A DNA stretch of 64,000 nt from Deltaproteobacteria bacterium (GCA_029261795.1 JAJDAP010000026.1:1-64000), one strand, 5' to 3'; positions 16,810 through 25,268 are shown, counted from the stretch's first letter. The notes: generated by a model from the sequence alone, not told the origin. Made by a program: numbers and translations.

Positions 16810-17622
16810 TCACTCCGCGGGGCGATTGAAGGTGTAGAGCTGCACGCCGTCCGCGATGATGCGCTCCGTCGCGACCATGCGCATTCGCTCGCCACAGTTG
16901 GGCGAGGCATCGTGCAACAGCCAGGGGTGCATGAAGAACACGTCGCCCGGCTCGCCCGTGGCTTCGAGCACGCGAAGAGGCACGCCCTCGTGCTCGCTGG
17001 TGTGCGCCATGAAGCGCTCGTACCGTTCATCGGCTGGTCCCTCGCGCCATAGATCGCGAAGCCAGGGAACATTCCGGGCCAAAGCCTTTCGCAGCTGTGC
17101 GGAGTGCCCCTCGTAGTCTCGCTCCTGGCGTTCGGACAACCGGAACATCAGCCGATGCGAGCCGCCGACGAACAACGTGCCCCCTCCCCTCGCTTCGAGC
17201 CGCTCGAGCAGCAAGAACAACTGCACACCGGGGAGCTCGTCGCCCACCCATCCCGGAGCCGGGAAGTCGGTATGCCACACCTTGTGGGGCAGCACCCAGC
17301 TGGCGGCATCCGGTGGCGACATGAGAAGCTGGCCGATCGTTTTCGGGCGCTGCCAATTCCCCGAGCCCAGCAGTGCGTCGATCCCGACGCAAACCCCAGG
17401 ACCTAGCAATGGATCGAAGAGCCCCTCGTCCTCGCGCAGCTTCTTGACGAGCGCGGGCGGAACGCGCTGCCAGGTTGTGGGATCGCTCCGAGCGATGCCT
17501 CGCCGACGCTCGGCCTCTTCCCAGAGCCGGTCTCGAATCGCCTCGACCACAGCCCCATCGACGGCCTCACGCATACAGGTGAGACCATCGCGCTCGAATT
17601 CCTGGAGCTGTTCCGGGTTCAT
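16810..17622 (-). CDS. Phytanoyl-CoA dioxygenase (PhyH) family oxygenase
   Basis: This 270-residue Fe(II)/2-oxoglutarate oxygenase has the iron ligands His-x-Asp in KVWHTDFP (about residue 115), the distal His in HPWLLHDASPN, and the co-substrate arginine in CGERMRM. It starts MNPEQLQEFERDG, the usual family N-terminus. Substrate cannot be deduced; such proteins hydroxylate lipids, amino acids or secondary metabolites. It is followed by a GNAT acetyltransferase upstream on the same strand (36 bp apart). Confidence 0.85.
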   Translation of the reverse strand: MNPEQLQEFERDGLTCMREAVDGAVVEAIRDRLWEEAERRRGIARSDPTTWQRVPPALVKKLREDEGLFDPLLGPGVCVGIDALLGSGNWQRPKTIGQLLMSPPDAASWVLPHKVWHTDFPAPGWVGDELPGVQLFLLLERLEARGGGTLFVGGSHRLMFRLSERQERDYEGHSAQLRKALARNVPWLRDLWREGPADERYERFMAHTSEHEGVPLRVLEATGEPGDVFFMHPWLLHDASPNCGERMRMVATERIIADGVQLYTFNRPAE

Positions 17623-17658
17623 CGTTGCACCAACGCGCGCAAGACCGCGCCAGGGAGG

Positions 17659-18159
17659 TCAAGGACTGGAATCACCCAGCCGTTTTCGCATCGGACGGCC
17701 CCGATCCGTAGGTTTCCCACCCAGGGCTTCGTAGCCGCGCCCCAGATAGAATGGCTCGGCATTCAAGCTCGCGTCCAGGGCAACTGTGAGATGACCCGCA
17801 GATTCGATCTGCGATTCGGCGTGCCGCAGCAGTGCCGAACCCACGCCGATTCGAGCGTATTCGGGCCGCACGTAGAGGCCTTCGACGCGATCCTCATCGA
17901 TCTCCACCCACCCACCAAGTTCATCACCGCGCGTGGCGACCCACACCTCGTTGAGATCGAGCGCACGTTCGATCCGCTCACGGCCCGAGCCCTCCGCCCA
18001 CTCCCGTGCGCGCCCTACGCCATAGGCAGGGGCCGCGAGCGTTAGGATCGCTTCGCGCCGGATTGCCAGCAGGATGCTGGCCTCCGCGGGGGTCGCTCGA
18101 CGCATCGCGAGCAGCGAATTCACGGGAGCTTTGGGATCCGTATGAACCTCCTCGCCCAT
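17659..18159 (-). CDS. GNAT-family N-acetyltransferase
   Basis: This acetyl-CoA-dependent transferase of up to 166 residues shows the GNAT core VEGLYVRPEYARIGVGSALLRHAE (motif A, R-x-G-x-G), then LDASLNAEPFYLGRGYEALG. The family-like start MRRATPAEAS is at 18105, 18 codons inside the ORF. The upstream ATG at 18159 has a weak purine site (GAGG). It lies just upstream of the PhyH gene on the same strand. The acceptor, a small amine or a protein, is unknown. Confidence 0.8.
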   Translation of the reverse strand: MGEEVHTDPKAPVNSLLAMRRATPAEASILLAIRREAILTLAAPAYGVGRAREWAEGSGRERIERALDLNEVWVATRGDELGGWVEIDEDRVEGLYVRPEYARIGVGSALLRHAESQIESAGHLTVALDASLNAEPFYLGRGYEALGGKPTDRGRPMRKRLGDSSP

Positions 18160-18228
18160 GTCGCCTCATCAAACAACTCATGGCTCGCGGGGTCGACCAT
18201 GATCAGTCATTCGGGCGAGAAGTGGTGG

Positions 18229-19650
18229 TCAGCCCCGATCGTGCGCAACCGACTGCCGCTCTTCGACGAAGAGCAGCAGGCCGAAGCCGATCACCATCAG
18301 GACGGTCAGCGAGGCGAAGCCTGCCCGTTGGCTGCTCATCAGGGAGGTCACGGTACCGACCAGCAGCGGGGCCAGGAATGCGGTGACGGTGCCGGAGAGC
18401 GCGAAGAGGCCGAAGAACTGGGTCGCCATCTCCGGAGGCGAGATCCGCGCCATCAGGGTCCGCGAGGAGGACAGCCCGGTCACGAAGAAGAGCGCGAAGA
18501 CCTGGTTCGTGATCAGGTAGGCGAGTTCGGGGACGGTCTGGAAGTAGGGAAAGCTCCAGACGGGTTCGGCGCCGACGGAGACCCCGAAGAAGATCGTGTC
18601 GGGCTGGTACGAGACGAGCGCCACCAGCAGCACCGAGCTTGCCGCGATCGAGAACTGGAGGGTGCGGTGGGAACCGAAGCGGTCGTCGATGCGGCCGCCG
18701 AGCCAGGCGCCGATCATGGCCGAGAAGCTGGTTGCCAGGCCGAAGATCAGAAGTGAGGTGGAGCCCCAGCCGAAGGTTCCGCTGGCATAGACGCCGCCGA
18801 AGGTCATCACGCCCACCATGCCGTCGATCATGAACATCCGGGCGAGCAGGTAGCGGGCGATGTTGGCGTAGTGCTTCAGCTGCCGGAAGGTGGCGAGGAC
18901 GTCCTGGATTCCCTGACGCGCCGCTTCCCGTACGGGAAGGCTCGTCCCCGCGCCATCGGGCGTGAATAGCAATAGCGGTACGGTGAAGACGAGCATCCAG
19001 GCCGCGGCAAGCGGCCCCACGATACGATCCTGCTCGTGGGTCGCCTGGTCGAGACCGAAGAGCGGCGCGTCGGGCAGGAAGGACCATGGCTCGTTGCCGG
19101 GGAGCGAGAAGGCGAAGAGCACGAACAACATCAATCCCAGCCCGCCGAAGTTCCCGATCGAGAAGGCCAGCCCGGAAACCGATCCCACACGCGAGAGCGG
19201 CGCCACACTGGGAAGCATGGCGTTGTGGAAGACCTCGGAGATCGTGAAGGCGATGTTGATGCCGATGATGAGCGCGAGCGTGGCCGGGATGCCCAGCCCT
19301 CCTCCCCCGGGCAGTACGCCCCAGAGCGCGATGGCACCTCCGACCATGGCGAGCACCGTGCCCGCGACCCAGGGCTTCCGCCGGCCGTTCTTGTCGGCGA
19401 CCGCACCCAACACGGGGGCCAGCAACGCGAGCGCGAAACCCGCCGCCGCGTTCGTGTAGCCAAGCAGGCTCTGTCCCTCGATCGGATCCCCGACCACCGT
19501 GTTGCTGAAATAGGGGTAGAAGATGTAGATGACGACGAGGATGTAATACGGGTCGCGGGCGCCCTGCCCGAACGCCCAGCTCGCTTGCCCGAGCCGGCTG
19601 GCCGCCGGCGTCCCGGCGAGAGAGAGCTCACTCGGAGCGGCTTGGTGCAT
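18229..19650 (-). CDS. MFS transporter, UMF1/Atg22-like
   Basis: This 473-residue polytopic membrane protein has about twelve hydrophobic segments. It opens with WAFGQGARDPYYILVVIYIFYPYF, the pattern of the UMF1 (vacuole effluxer Atg22-like) branch of the major facilitator superfamily, and has the loop motif GAVADKNGRRKPW between helices 2 and 3. Family members export amino acids or small solutes. It is monocistronic, with a 163-bp gap to the divergent gene and 69 bp to the GNAT start. Confidence 0.85.
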   Translation of the reverse strand: MHQAAPSELSLAGTPAASRLGQASWAFGQGARDPYYILVVIYIFYPYFSNTVVGDPIEGQSLLGYTNAAAGFALALLAPVLGAVADKNGRRKPWVAGTVLAMVGGAIALWGVLPGGGGLGIPATLALIIGINIAFTISEVFHNAMLPSVAPLSRVGSVSGLAFSIGNFGGLGLMLFVLFAFSLPGNEPWSFLPDAPLFGLDQATHEQDRIVGPLAAAWMLVFTVPLLLFTPDGAGTSLPVREAARQGIQDVLATFRQLKHYANIARYLLARMFMIDGMVGVMTFGGVYASGTFGWGSTSLLIFGLATSFSAMIGAWLGGRIDDRFGSHRTLQFSIAASSVLLVALVSYQPDTIFFGVSVGAEPVWSFPYFQTVPELAYLITNQVFALFFVTGLSSSRTLMARISPPEMATQFFGLFALSGTVTAFLAPLLVGTVTSLMSSQRAGFASLTVLMVIGFGLLLFVEERQSVAHDRG

Positions 19651-19813
19651 CAGATGGGGCGTCCACGGCGGGCGAGCTTACCTCGGATCGTGCTCGGAAA
19701 GCGGGCGTCCCGGAAAGCGGAGACCGCCCCAACGATTCCGCGTGCCCCGATCACTCGCCTGGCCACACTCTCCACACGCTATTCCGCGCTATGCATGCTA
19801 GAGGTGATCCCGG

Positions 19814-20326
19814 TTGGAACCCTTTGAAACGCTCTCGCTCTGCGCCGAGATCGCAATCGCGATCACCGGCTTCTCGGGTGTGGTCGTTGCACTGGGCGAG
19901 AGAGGCGGCAGCCGCTGGTCGGCAGGCGATCTCGTTCGGTTCCGGCTGCTCCTTTCTGCCACGCTTGTTCCACTCGGTCTGATCGCGCTGGCGTTCGTCC
20001 TGGATGCGTCCGACTTCGATCGCATCGCAACCTGGCGTGCCTGTAGCGCGGTTCATGTCGTCGCAGTTTCGTTGTCCGCCTTCCTCAACGTTCGCGCGGG
20101 CGCACGGGCCGATTCCGGAGATCCGAACCTGCAGATCCCTCGCTTCGCCAACGTCTGGCGAGGAGGTTCGATCGCACTGATCGGGGCCCTGCTCGTCGTG
20201 GCGCTGCAGCTTGCCAACGCGGTGAGCTTGCAATCGTTCTGGCCCTTCCTGGTCGCCATCTGGTGGGGCATCGGACTCAGCCTGTTCGCCTTCGTCGGCC
20301 TGCTCTTCCCATCGCCAGCGAAGTGA
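19814..20326 (+). CDS. Small four-helix membrane protein, unknown
   Basis: This 170-residue protein has four predicted membrane helices (IAIAITGFSGVVVALG, LLSATLVPLGLIALAFVL, ACSAVHVVAVSLSAFL, and the tandem C-terminal pair) and no domain I recognise. It starts at TTG 19814 with GAGGTGAT about eight bases upstream. Similar small proteins occur scattered in environmental proteobacterial genomes as single genes. It is followed 92 bp later by another small unknown on the same strand. Confidence 0.6.
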   Translation: MEPFETLSLCAEIAIAITGFSGVVVALGERGGSRWSAGDLVRFRLLLSATLVPLGLIALAFVLDASDFDRIATWRACSAVHVVAVSLSAFLNVRAGARADSGDPNLQIPRFANVWRGGSIALIGALLVVALQLANAVSLQSFWPFLVAIWWGIGLSLFAFVGLLFPSPAK

Positions 20327-20418
20327 GCGGTCTCCCCTGTGCGGCCGGGGTGCGGCCCAGTTGGCTCGCCCATTGGCACACCGGATCCGGGTAGACTCCT
20401 CCTGAACGGGGAGGCGAC

Positions 20419-20934
20419 ATGAACTGGGAAGCGGTCGGGGCGATTGGCGAGGTGGCTGGCGCACTGCTCGTGGGCGCGACGCTCCTCTATCTCGCGATGC
20501 AGGTCGGGCAGAGCACCCGCAGCAACAGAGCGGTGCTGTCGTGGTCGCTGAACCAGGCGCTCGCGGATCTGAACGGCAGACTCTCGAGTGACGCTGGACT
20601 AGCAGACATCTGGTTGCGTGGCTGCGATTCGATGGATGCGCTAGATCCGATCGAGCGAGAGCGATTCACGAGGTATGCCATGGATCGCCTGAACCTCGCC
20701 GAGTATGTCCACAGCTCCTTCGCGCATGAAAAAGCGACCGACCTGCACATCGACTATGTGGCGTGGATGGTGCGCTCGGTCGCGGTTTCGCCGGGTCTCC
20801 AGCAGCTGATCGAATCCTTCGAAGGGAAATGGGTCGGATCACCGGAACTCTATGAGATGTACCGGAGAGCGAGTGAACGGGGCGGAGCGGGGCCGGAGAC
20901 TCGATCGCCAACCGCAGGACGCGAGTTCCTCTAG
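20419..20934 (+). CDS. Membrane-anchored hypothetical protein
   Basis: This 171-residue protein has one N-terminal hydrophobic helix (VAGALLVGATLLYLAMQVG) followed by a helical soluble domain containing LNQALADLNGRLSSDAGLADIWLRG and RYAMDRLNLAEYVHSSF. The arrangement is common in a widespread family of short unknown proteins with a signal-anchor and a DUF-type four-helix domain; no function is established. ATG 20419 follows GGGGAGGCGAC. The last 15 residues may be a recent extension towards the PEP-CTERM region. Confidence 0.65.
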   Translation: MNWEAVGAIGEVAGALLVGATLLYLAMQVGQSTRSNRAVLSWSLNQALADLNGRLSSDAGLADIWLRGCDSMDALDPIERERFTRYAMDRLNLAEYVHSSFAHEKATDLHIDYVAWMVRSVAVSPGLQQLIESFEGKWVGSPELYEMYRRASERGGAGPETRSPTAGREFL

Positions 20935-20989
20935 CCCGCTGCGATCCAAGGCCGCGAAAACGCCCGCCCGATCGCCATCCCGGGGGCGT

Positions 20990-21574
20990 TCAGCGATCGA
21001 ACCGGCGGACAACCGGGAAAGCGAGTGCCACGATGCCGAGCAGCCATCGACTCGGTTCGGGAACTGGAGTCAGTGTGATGTTGTCGATGAAGCCGAGCGT
21101 GGAGGTTGGATGGGTCGGGTCGAGCGGATCACAGAGCAGGCAGAGCCACACGATCCCCAGAGTGTGAACTCCGGTGCTGCCGAGCCCCAACGTCCACACA
21201 CCCGGATTGGAGGCGGCCACTCTCTGACTCCCGAAAAAAATTCCCTCGAGCAAGAACCCGAAGCCCACGAATGCGTATTGGTCGGCAGGCCCACCGGCGA
21301 AGAATTGTTCGACGCTGATGGCACCAACGCCGGTGAGGTCTATCTCCAGGAAGAGGCCGGTTCTACCCCCCACCCCGCCGTCTCCAAAAATCGCCCACTG
21401 GCCCCCGAGAACCTGGGTGTTGACTCGCTGTGCGGAGCCCTGCGTAGTCCAACCCTGGAGCCCGTTCTCGAAATCGAAAACAACCGGTCCAGACGAGAAG
21501 TCGGGGACGAAAGGCGTTGCGAGCGCGGGCGTTGCGCACACTGCAACGAACAGAATCGCCACCAGAACGCGCAT
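20990..21574 (-). CDS. PEP-CTERM secreted protein, paralogue 1
   Basis: This 194-residue exported protein has a signal peptide MRVLVAILFVAVCATPALA, a jelly-roll-like body, and a C-terminal sorting tag VPEPSRWLLGIVALAFPVVRRFDR (VPEP motif, hydrophobic helix, basic tail). EpsH/exosortase systems recognise this tag. It shares with three neighbours the block VFDFENGLQGW...QRVNTQVLGG.WAIFGDG just after the signal peptide. Start 21574 is preferred over 21586 because it begins the signal peptide. Likely a secreted or surface matrix protein; no catalytic motif seen. No exosortase gene lies in the window. Confidence 0.83.
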   Translation of the reverse strand: MRVLVAILFVAVCATPALATPFVPDFSSGPVVFDFENGLQGWTTQGSAQRVNTQVLGGQWAIFGDGGVGGRTGLFLEIDLTGVGAISVEQFFAGGPADQYAFVGFGFLLEGIFFGSQRVAASNPGVWTLGLGSTGVHTLGIVWLCLLCDPLDPTHPTSTLGFIDNITLTPVPEPSRWLLGIVALAFPVVRRFDR

Positions 21575-21925
21575 CGGGACCTCCACCTAGGAGAAGTGGC
21601 TCGGCCCGGCCGAAAGTGGCACGGCCAACCCGCTCGGTTGATGGGCGCTCCCACGGAACGCGGTGTCAGCCGCTCACGGCGAGCCCCGCGATACGCTCTT
21701 GCGTTGCCCCAACGAGAGTGACAAGGGCGGACTTCCCCGGGATGCGCGCGGTCTGGTTGGCGTAGCGCTGCGAGTGTTGCGGCCGAGTTGCATATTGCGT
21801 GGGTCGCGAGGTGACCTTGCGATCTACCCTCGGAGGCGGAAAACGTCGGAGTGGTCACCGTTTCATCGGGGCCAACGGAGTAGGCTCTCTGCCACTTCGT
21901 AGCCTGCAACGCCACATAACTACTC
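21575..21925. other. 351-bp divergent spacer between PEP-CTERM paralogues 1 and 2
   Basis: No gene is supportable here; all ORFs are short shadows. The spacer contains the conserved element shared by the PEP-CTERM genes near both ends (21608-21621 for paralogue 1, and a weaker version at 21890-21907 for paralogue 2), so it is probably their divergent control region. Confidence 0.6.
21608..21621 (-). promoter_or_regulatory. Conserved upstream element of PEP-CTERM paralogue 1
   Basis: Read on the minus strand as TGCCACTTTCGGCC, it ends 34 bp before the start codon. The same word occurs 46 bp upstream of paralogues 3 and 4, and a diverged copy precedes paralogue 2. It does not fit a sigma-54 promoter spacing; its role as operator or promoter part is inferred only from position. 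Confidence 0.45.
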
Positions 21926-22564
21926 GTGGTGCGCTTTCTTCTCCTCTGCTTCCTTCTAGCTGCTACCTGCCCGGCCTTTGCGACCCCATTCTCCCCGGAC
22001 TTTTCCGCAGGTCCCGTCGTCTTCGACTTCGAGGATGGACTTCAGGGCTGGACCGCTCAAGACTCCCCCCAACGGGTCAATACCCAGGCCCTTGGGGGCG
22101 AGTGGGCCATATTCGGAGATGGGCTGGCCTCTGGCCTTGCGCGCCTTTGGCTCGAGGTGGACCTGACCGATGTCAGCGCGGTCAGCTTCGAGCAACTCTT
22201 CCTTGGGCCAGCCGCGCCTGAGTACGGGTTTGCACTTCCTGGCATTCAGGAACCCTCCGGGCCGCAGACATTTTCTTTTCGCGGCGTCCCGTTCGTCTCA
22301 CCGTTCTCGAACCCAGGCGTCGTCGTCGCGGACTTCAGCACCGTAGTCGGGGTAAACCGGCTCATGCTCGTCTGGATTTGCCCATCCTGCGATGGGGGCG
22401 TACCCGACCCGGCTGCGTCGCTAGGGCTCGTGGACAACATCACGCTGATCCCCGTGCCCGAGCCGAGCACACTATTCCTCGGAGTATCCGCGCTCGGGTG
22501 GTTGATTGGCAGGCCATCGAGTCGCCCGAGCTGCGTGTTCCAAAAGTCCATGCCGCCGACCTAG
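21926..22564 (+). CDS. PEP-CTERM secreted protein, paralogue 2
   Basis: This is the 212-residue paralogue facing the opposite way to the other three. It has signal peptide FLLLCFLLAATCPAFA, the shared VFDFEDGLQGWTAQ and QRVNTQALGGEWAIFGDG blocks, then a diverged body and a sorting region VPEPSTLFLGVSALGWLIG. The tail after the hydrophobic helix is longer than usual (RPSSRPSCVFQKSMPPT). Start is GTG 21926 (or the next GTG). TGCCACTTCGTAGCCTGC upstream resembles the element of its paralogues. It converges with paralogue 3. Confidence 0.8.
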   Translation: MVRFLLLCFLLAATCPAFATPFSPDFSAGPVVFDFEDGLQGWTAQDSPQRVNTQALGGEWAIFGDGLASGLARLWLEVDLTDVSAVSFEQLFLGPAAPEYGFALPGIQEPSGPQTFSFRGVPFVSPFSNPGVVVADFSTVVGVNRLMLVWICPSCDGGVPDPAASLGLVDNITLIPVPEPSTLFLGVSALGWLIGRPSSRPSCVFQKSMPPT

Positions 22565-22606
22565 TTCCGACCCGATTGCTCCCGCGCGTCCGGTTGGCAC
22601 CCCCGG

Positions 22607-23269
22607 CTAACAGCGGATGCGGCTCGCGCGCCGGAACCTCCAGCTGCAGAGAGCGGCGGAGACCAGAAGGAACGCGCTTGGCTCGGGAACCTGGGAAAAT
22701 GCGATGTTGTCGATGAATCCAAGGCCAGCCGCTAGATCGGTTGGATTCGGGAGGCAGCTGAAGCATCGCCAATGGATCGTGAGACTTGTGACACCGACGA
22801 TCTGACTTAGGTCCGCCACAAGGATGTCAGGGTTCGAGCCCGGGGCGCTCAACGGGATGGTGCCGGAGCCGGCGACTGTGATCCCGCCCGGCCCTTGCGG
22901 TTCTGGCCTGGACAGGAGTAGGAAGTCAGAGGGGTGACCCGCTGGACCGGCATAGAATTGCTGAATGCTGATAGACGCTACATGAGTGAGATCAACGGCC
23001 GACAGAGTGAGAGAGGTCTCAAACAATCTGACGACGGAGATGCCATCAATGGTCAACTCGATGAACGTGAGACCGTCACCGAAAATGGCCCACTCCCCTC
23101 CGAGGACTTGAGTGTTCACACGCTGCGCCGAGCCTGTAGCGACCCAGCCTTGCAGTCCACCCTCGAAGTCAAAGACGAGGGGGCCGGCAGAGAAGTCCGG
23201 CACGAATGGGGTCGCGAAGGCCGGATTCGATGCGGCGAGCACGATTAGAATCGTCAGGATCGTACGCAT
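22607..23269 (-). CDS. PEP-CTERM secreted protein, paralogue 3
   Basis: This 220-residue protein has signal peptide MRTILTILIVLAASNPAFA and the shared block VFDFEGGLQGWVATG then WAIFGDG. The body has an insertion (around FIELTIDGISVVRLFETS) absent from paralogue 4, and a C-terminal VPEPSAFLLVSAALCSWRFRRASR tag with a basic end. The ORF-track start (23479) is rejected: its first 70 residues are not protein-like and lie in the duplicated upstream DNA. It belongs to duplication copy 1. Secreted or surface role inferred; no enzymatic motif seen. Confidence 0.82.
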   Translation of the reverse strand: MRTILTILIVLAASNPAFATPFVPDFSAGPLVFDFEGGLQGWVATGSAQRVNTQVLGGEWAIFGDGLTFIELTIDGISVVRLFETSLTLSAVDLTHVASISIQQFYAGPAGHPSDFLLLSRPEPQGPGGITVAGSGTIPLSAPGSNPDILVADLSQIVGVTSLTIHWRCFSCLPNPTDLAAGLGFIDNIAFSQVPEPSAFLLVSAALCSWRFRRASRIRC

Positions 23270-23314
23270 TGCTCGCAGTCTGCCGTGAGGCCCCCGGTTA
23301 AGGTGGTGCCGCAG

Positions 23315-23327
23315 GGCCGAAAGTGGC
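23315..23327 (-). promoter_or_regulatory. Conserved upstream element of PEP-CTERM paralogue 3
   Basis: On the minus strand it reads GCCACTTTCGGCC, 46 bp from the start codon, identical to the element in front of paralogue 4 and to that of paralogue 1. Conservation between 3 and 4 may reflect the recent duplication; the match to paralogue 1 is more informative. Confidence 0.4.
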
Positions 23328-23518
23328 GCTGAATGCGCGTCGCCTGGCTTGCGCACTTCGACCCCAGCCTCCCCTTTGAATCCCTTGCGTGGACACGGGG
23401 AGCCGAGACGTTCACTCGTCGCGCGAAAACGCGTCGTTCCGAAGCCGGCGCAGCGGCGGCTGCTCGAGTCGGATCCCATCGAGCTATGTGTGCGGCTCTC
23501 CGGCGGGCTCTGAGCGCG

Positions 23519-23827
23519 TCACGATCTCCTGATAGTTCGCGATCGTGTCCGCGCCCGGGCGCAGAACCCATTAGCCTGGATGAGGTGGCGGACGCGCTCA
23601 ACGTTCGGGAGATCTCCACCCGCGGCGATGAACTCCTCGAGCGCTTGGCGCGTCCCCCGGACACACCGACCGACGCGCGAGAGGTGTGCCCGGCCTCGAG
23701 ATTGATTGGAGGCTGCCTCGTGGATTATGTTCCAGATCGCGTTCCGGAGCCGAGGCGTGATCTCGTCCACGGCGAGAAGGTCCGCGGCAGTCGGCTGCGC
23801 CCCGATGCGTTCCGAGAACCCTCGCAC
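23519..23827 (-). pseudogene. AbiJ N-terminal-domain-like gene remnant, copy 1
   Basis: From GTG 23827 the minus frame reads FSERIGAQPTAADLL then DEITPRLRNAIWNIIHEA. This pattern resembles the N-terminal domain (NTD4 type) of AbiJ/HEPN abortive-infection proteins, where F-S-x-R-x-G and L-R-N-x-x-W-N are typical. After about 60 residues the resemblance fades and the frame ends at 102 residues, without any HEPN (R-x4-6-H) effector domain. It is read as a truncated remnant of a defence gene or, less likely, a small stand-alone protein. Family assignment is from pattern memory and is tentative. Confidence 0.45.
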
Positions 23828-23910
23828 TTTACTACGCGGCCTACCTACTGTCGGCCGCACCGGCAGTCCTGCTCGCGCTCGCCTCCCATGCAATCCGGTT
23901 CGACCCAAGC

Positions 23911-24228
23911 GTGCGGGACCGCACTCCCGGGGCGCAGTACGAGCGAAGTCGTCAGCCCGTGTGCTGCCTGCTCGCGCTGCTCCCCGTCCTCTTGTACCTC
24001 CGCGTCGTCTACCTCTGGGGAGGATTCCGTCCCGCTCTCGACGCGACGCCCGACCCCGGCCGGATCGTCATATTCTTCGGGGGATTCGCGCTCACCACGC
24101 TGTGCTTTGCTTGGCTTGCCACGACCGGGCGTTCCAGCCACCAGTGGATCGGCTGGAGCATCGCGTGGGCCGTGCAACTGGTGCTGATCTCAGCGTTGCT
24201 CCCAGACCTCGCGCCGGTCGACCCCTGA
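23911..24228 (+). CDS. Small membrane protein, unknown
   Basis: This is a 105-residue protein with three hydrophobic segments (VCCLLALLPVLLYLRVVYLW, IVIFFGGFALTTLCFAWLA, WIGWSIAWAVQLVLISALL). The frame stays open and hydrophobic upstream (YYAAYLLSAAPAVLLALASHA), so the real start may lie before GTG 23911 and overlap the AbiJ-like remnant antisense. No family recognised. It sits between duplication copy 1 and the tRNA-Pro fragment. Confidence 0.45.
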   Translation: MRDRTPGAQYERSRQPVCCLLALLPVLLYLRVVYLWGGFRPALDATPDPGRIVIFFGGFALTTLCFAWLATTGRSSHQWIGWSIAWAVQLVLISALLPDLAPVDP

Positions 24229-24265
24229 GATCGACCCGTCGGATGCTGCTGCCTTGTGCTCGCAA

Positions 24266-24312
24266 TGGTCGGGCCGGCGAGATTCGAACTCGCGACCTCC
24301 TGACCCCCAGTC
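24266..24312 (-). repeat. 47-bp duplicate of the tRNA-Pro 3' half (att-like site)
   Basis: This is identical to 27778-27824, the 3' part of the intact tRNA-Pro(GGG) including CCA end, T arm, variable loop and anticodon stem-loop. The match stops sharply at CAGTC (C here, A in the tRNA). A partial tRNA 3' end as a direct repeat downstream of the intact tRNA is the usual footprint of integration by a tyrosine recombinase. Confidence 0.85.
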
Positions 24313-24437
24313 CGCCAGAGCGAGCGCGGTGGAGCGAGTACCGTTAGGTGGAGGTTGCAATTCCGCACACTTACGAGCACGGGCCGCGAGGCTAGGCGGG
24401 TGCAGATTGGTGCCGCGCGTCGGGTTGGCACCCCCGG

Positions 24438-25019
24438 CTAGCAGCGGATGCGGCTCGCGCGCCTGAACCTACAGCTGCAGAGAGCAGCGGAGAGCAGAAG
24501 GAACGCGCTTGGTTCGGGCAATGGGAAGAACGTGATGTTGTCTACGAAGCCAAGTCCAGATGTCGGTCCGGATCTGTTGCCGATCCACAGAATTCCCACC
24601 CCCTGCGTTTCAATCGCGGGGAAGCTGCTGAGCGTCCAGGTGCCTGGGTTCGAAGTCGCAGCCATGTCTTCCGCGAGGATGACGATCCCCCGAATGCCCA
24701 GCCGCGCGAAGGTAAACGGCGGGCCGGAATCGCCTGCGGAGAACTGCTCGACAACGATGGAACCGACATTGGTAAGGTCCACGTCCAAGAAGAGGTTTGT
24801 GTGGCCGCGGGGGTTCGCGCTCCCGTCTCCGAAGATGGCCCATTGCCCTCCGAGGACTTGGGTATTCACCCGCTGCGCGGAGCCGGTGGCGACCCAGCCT
24901 TGCAGCCCGTCCTCGAAGTCAAAGACGACGGGGCCGGCAGAGAAGTCCAGCACCAATGGTGTCGCGACGGCCGGATTCGATAGGGCGAGCACGATTAGAA
25001 TCGTGAGGATGGTACGCAT
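24438..25019 (-). CDS. PEP-CTERM secreted protein, paralogue 4
   Basis: This 193-residue protein has signal peptide MRTILTILIVLALSNPAVA, the shared VFDFEDGLQGWVATG and WAIFGDG blocks, and a tag starting PLPEPSAFLLLSAALCS with a basic end. Signal peptide, N-terminal block and tag are nearly identical to paralogue 3, but the central 90 residues differ, more like paralogue 1 (LFLDVDLTNVGSIVVEQF). This mosaic suggests recombination between paralogues. The VPEP motif reads LPEP here. The ORF-track start at 25229 is rejected for the same reason as in paralogue 3. Confidence 0.82.
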   Translation of the reverse strand: MRTILTILIVLALSNPAVATPLVLDFSAGPVVFDFEDGLQGWVATGSAQRVNTQVLGGQWAIFGDGSANPRGHTNLFLDVDLTNVGSIVVEQFSAGDSGPPFTFARLGIRGIVILAEDMAATSNPGTWTLSSFPAIETQGVGILWIGNRSGPTSGLGFVDNITFFPLPEPSAFLLLSAALCSCRFRRASRIRC

Positions 25020-25064
25020 TGCTCGCAGTCCGCCTTGAGGACCCCCGCTAACGTGGTGCCGCAG

Positions 25065-25077
25065 GGCCGAAAGTGGC
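25065..25077 (-). promoter_or_regulatory. Conserved upstream element of PEP-CTERM paralogue 4
   Basis: GCCACTTTCGGCC on the minus strand, 46 bp from the start, as in paralogue 3. Confidence 0.4.
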
Positions 25078-25268
25078 ACTGAATGCGCGTCCTCTGGCTT
25101 GCTCACTTCGACCCCAGCCTCCCCTTTGATTCCCTTGCGTGGACAGGGGGAGCCGAGACGTTCACTCGTCGCGCGAAAACGCGCCGTTCCGAAGCCGGCA
25201 CAGCGGCGGCGGCTCGAGTCGGATCCCATCGAGCTATGTGTGCGGCTCTCCTGCGGGCTCTGAACGCG

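Larger units (their letters stand above)
22582..23748. repeat. Segmental duplication, copy 1
   Basis: This segment matches 24412-25491. The left end of both begins near CGCGCGTC-GGTTGGCACCCCCGGC. The right portion (23275-23748 against 25025-25491) is about 94-95% identical by eye, ending abruptly after TGTTCCAGATCGC. Each copy holds one PEP-CTERM gene plus the 3' part of an AbiJ-N-like gene. The middle of the PEP-CTERM coding region has diverged more than the flanks. Confidence 0.85.

Noticed and set aside
25058-25096. Sigma-54-like TGGCAC near PEP-CTERM genes
   Set aside because: The -12 GC is at the wrong spacing (8 instead of 10) and the orientation points away from the gene.
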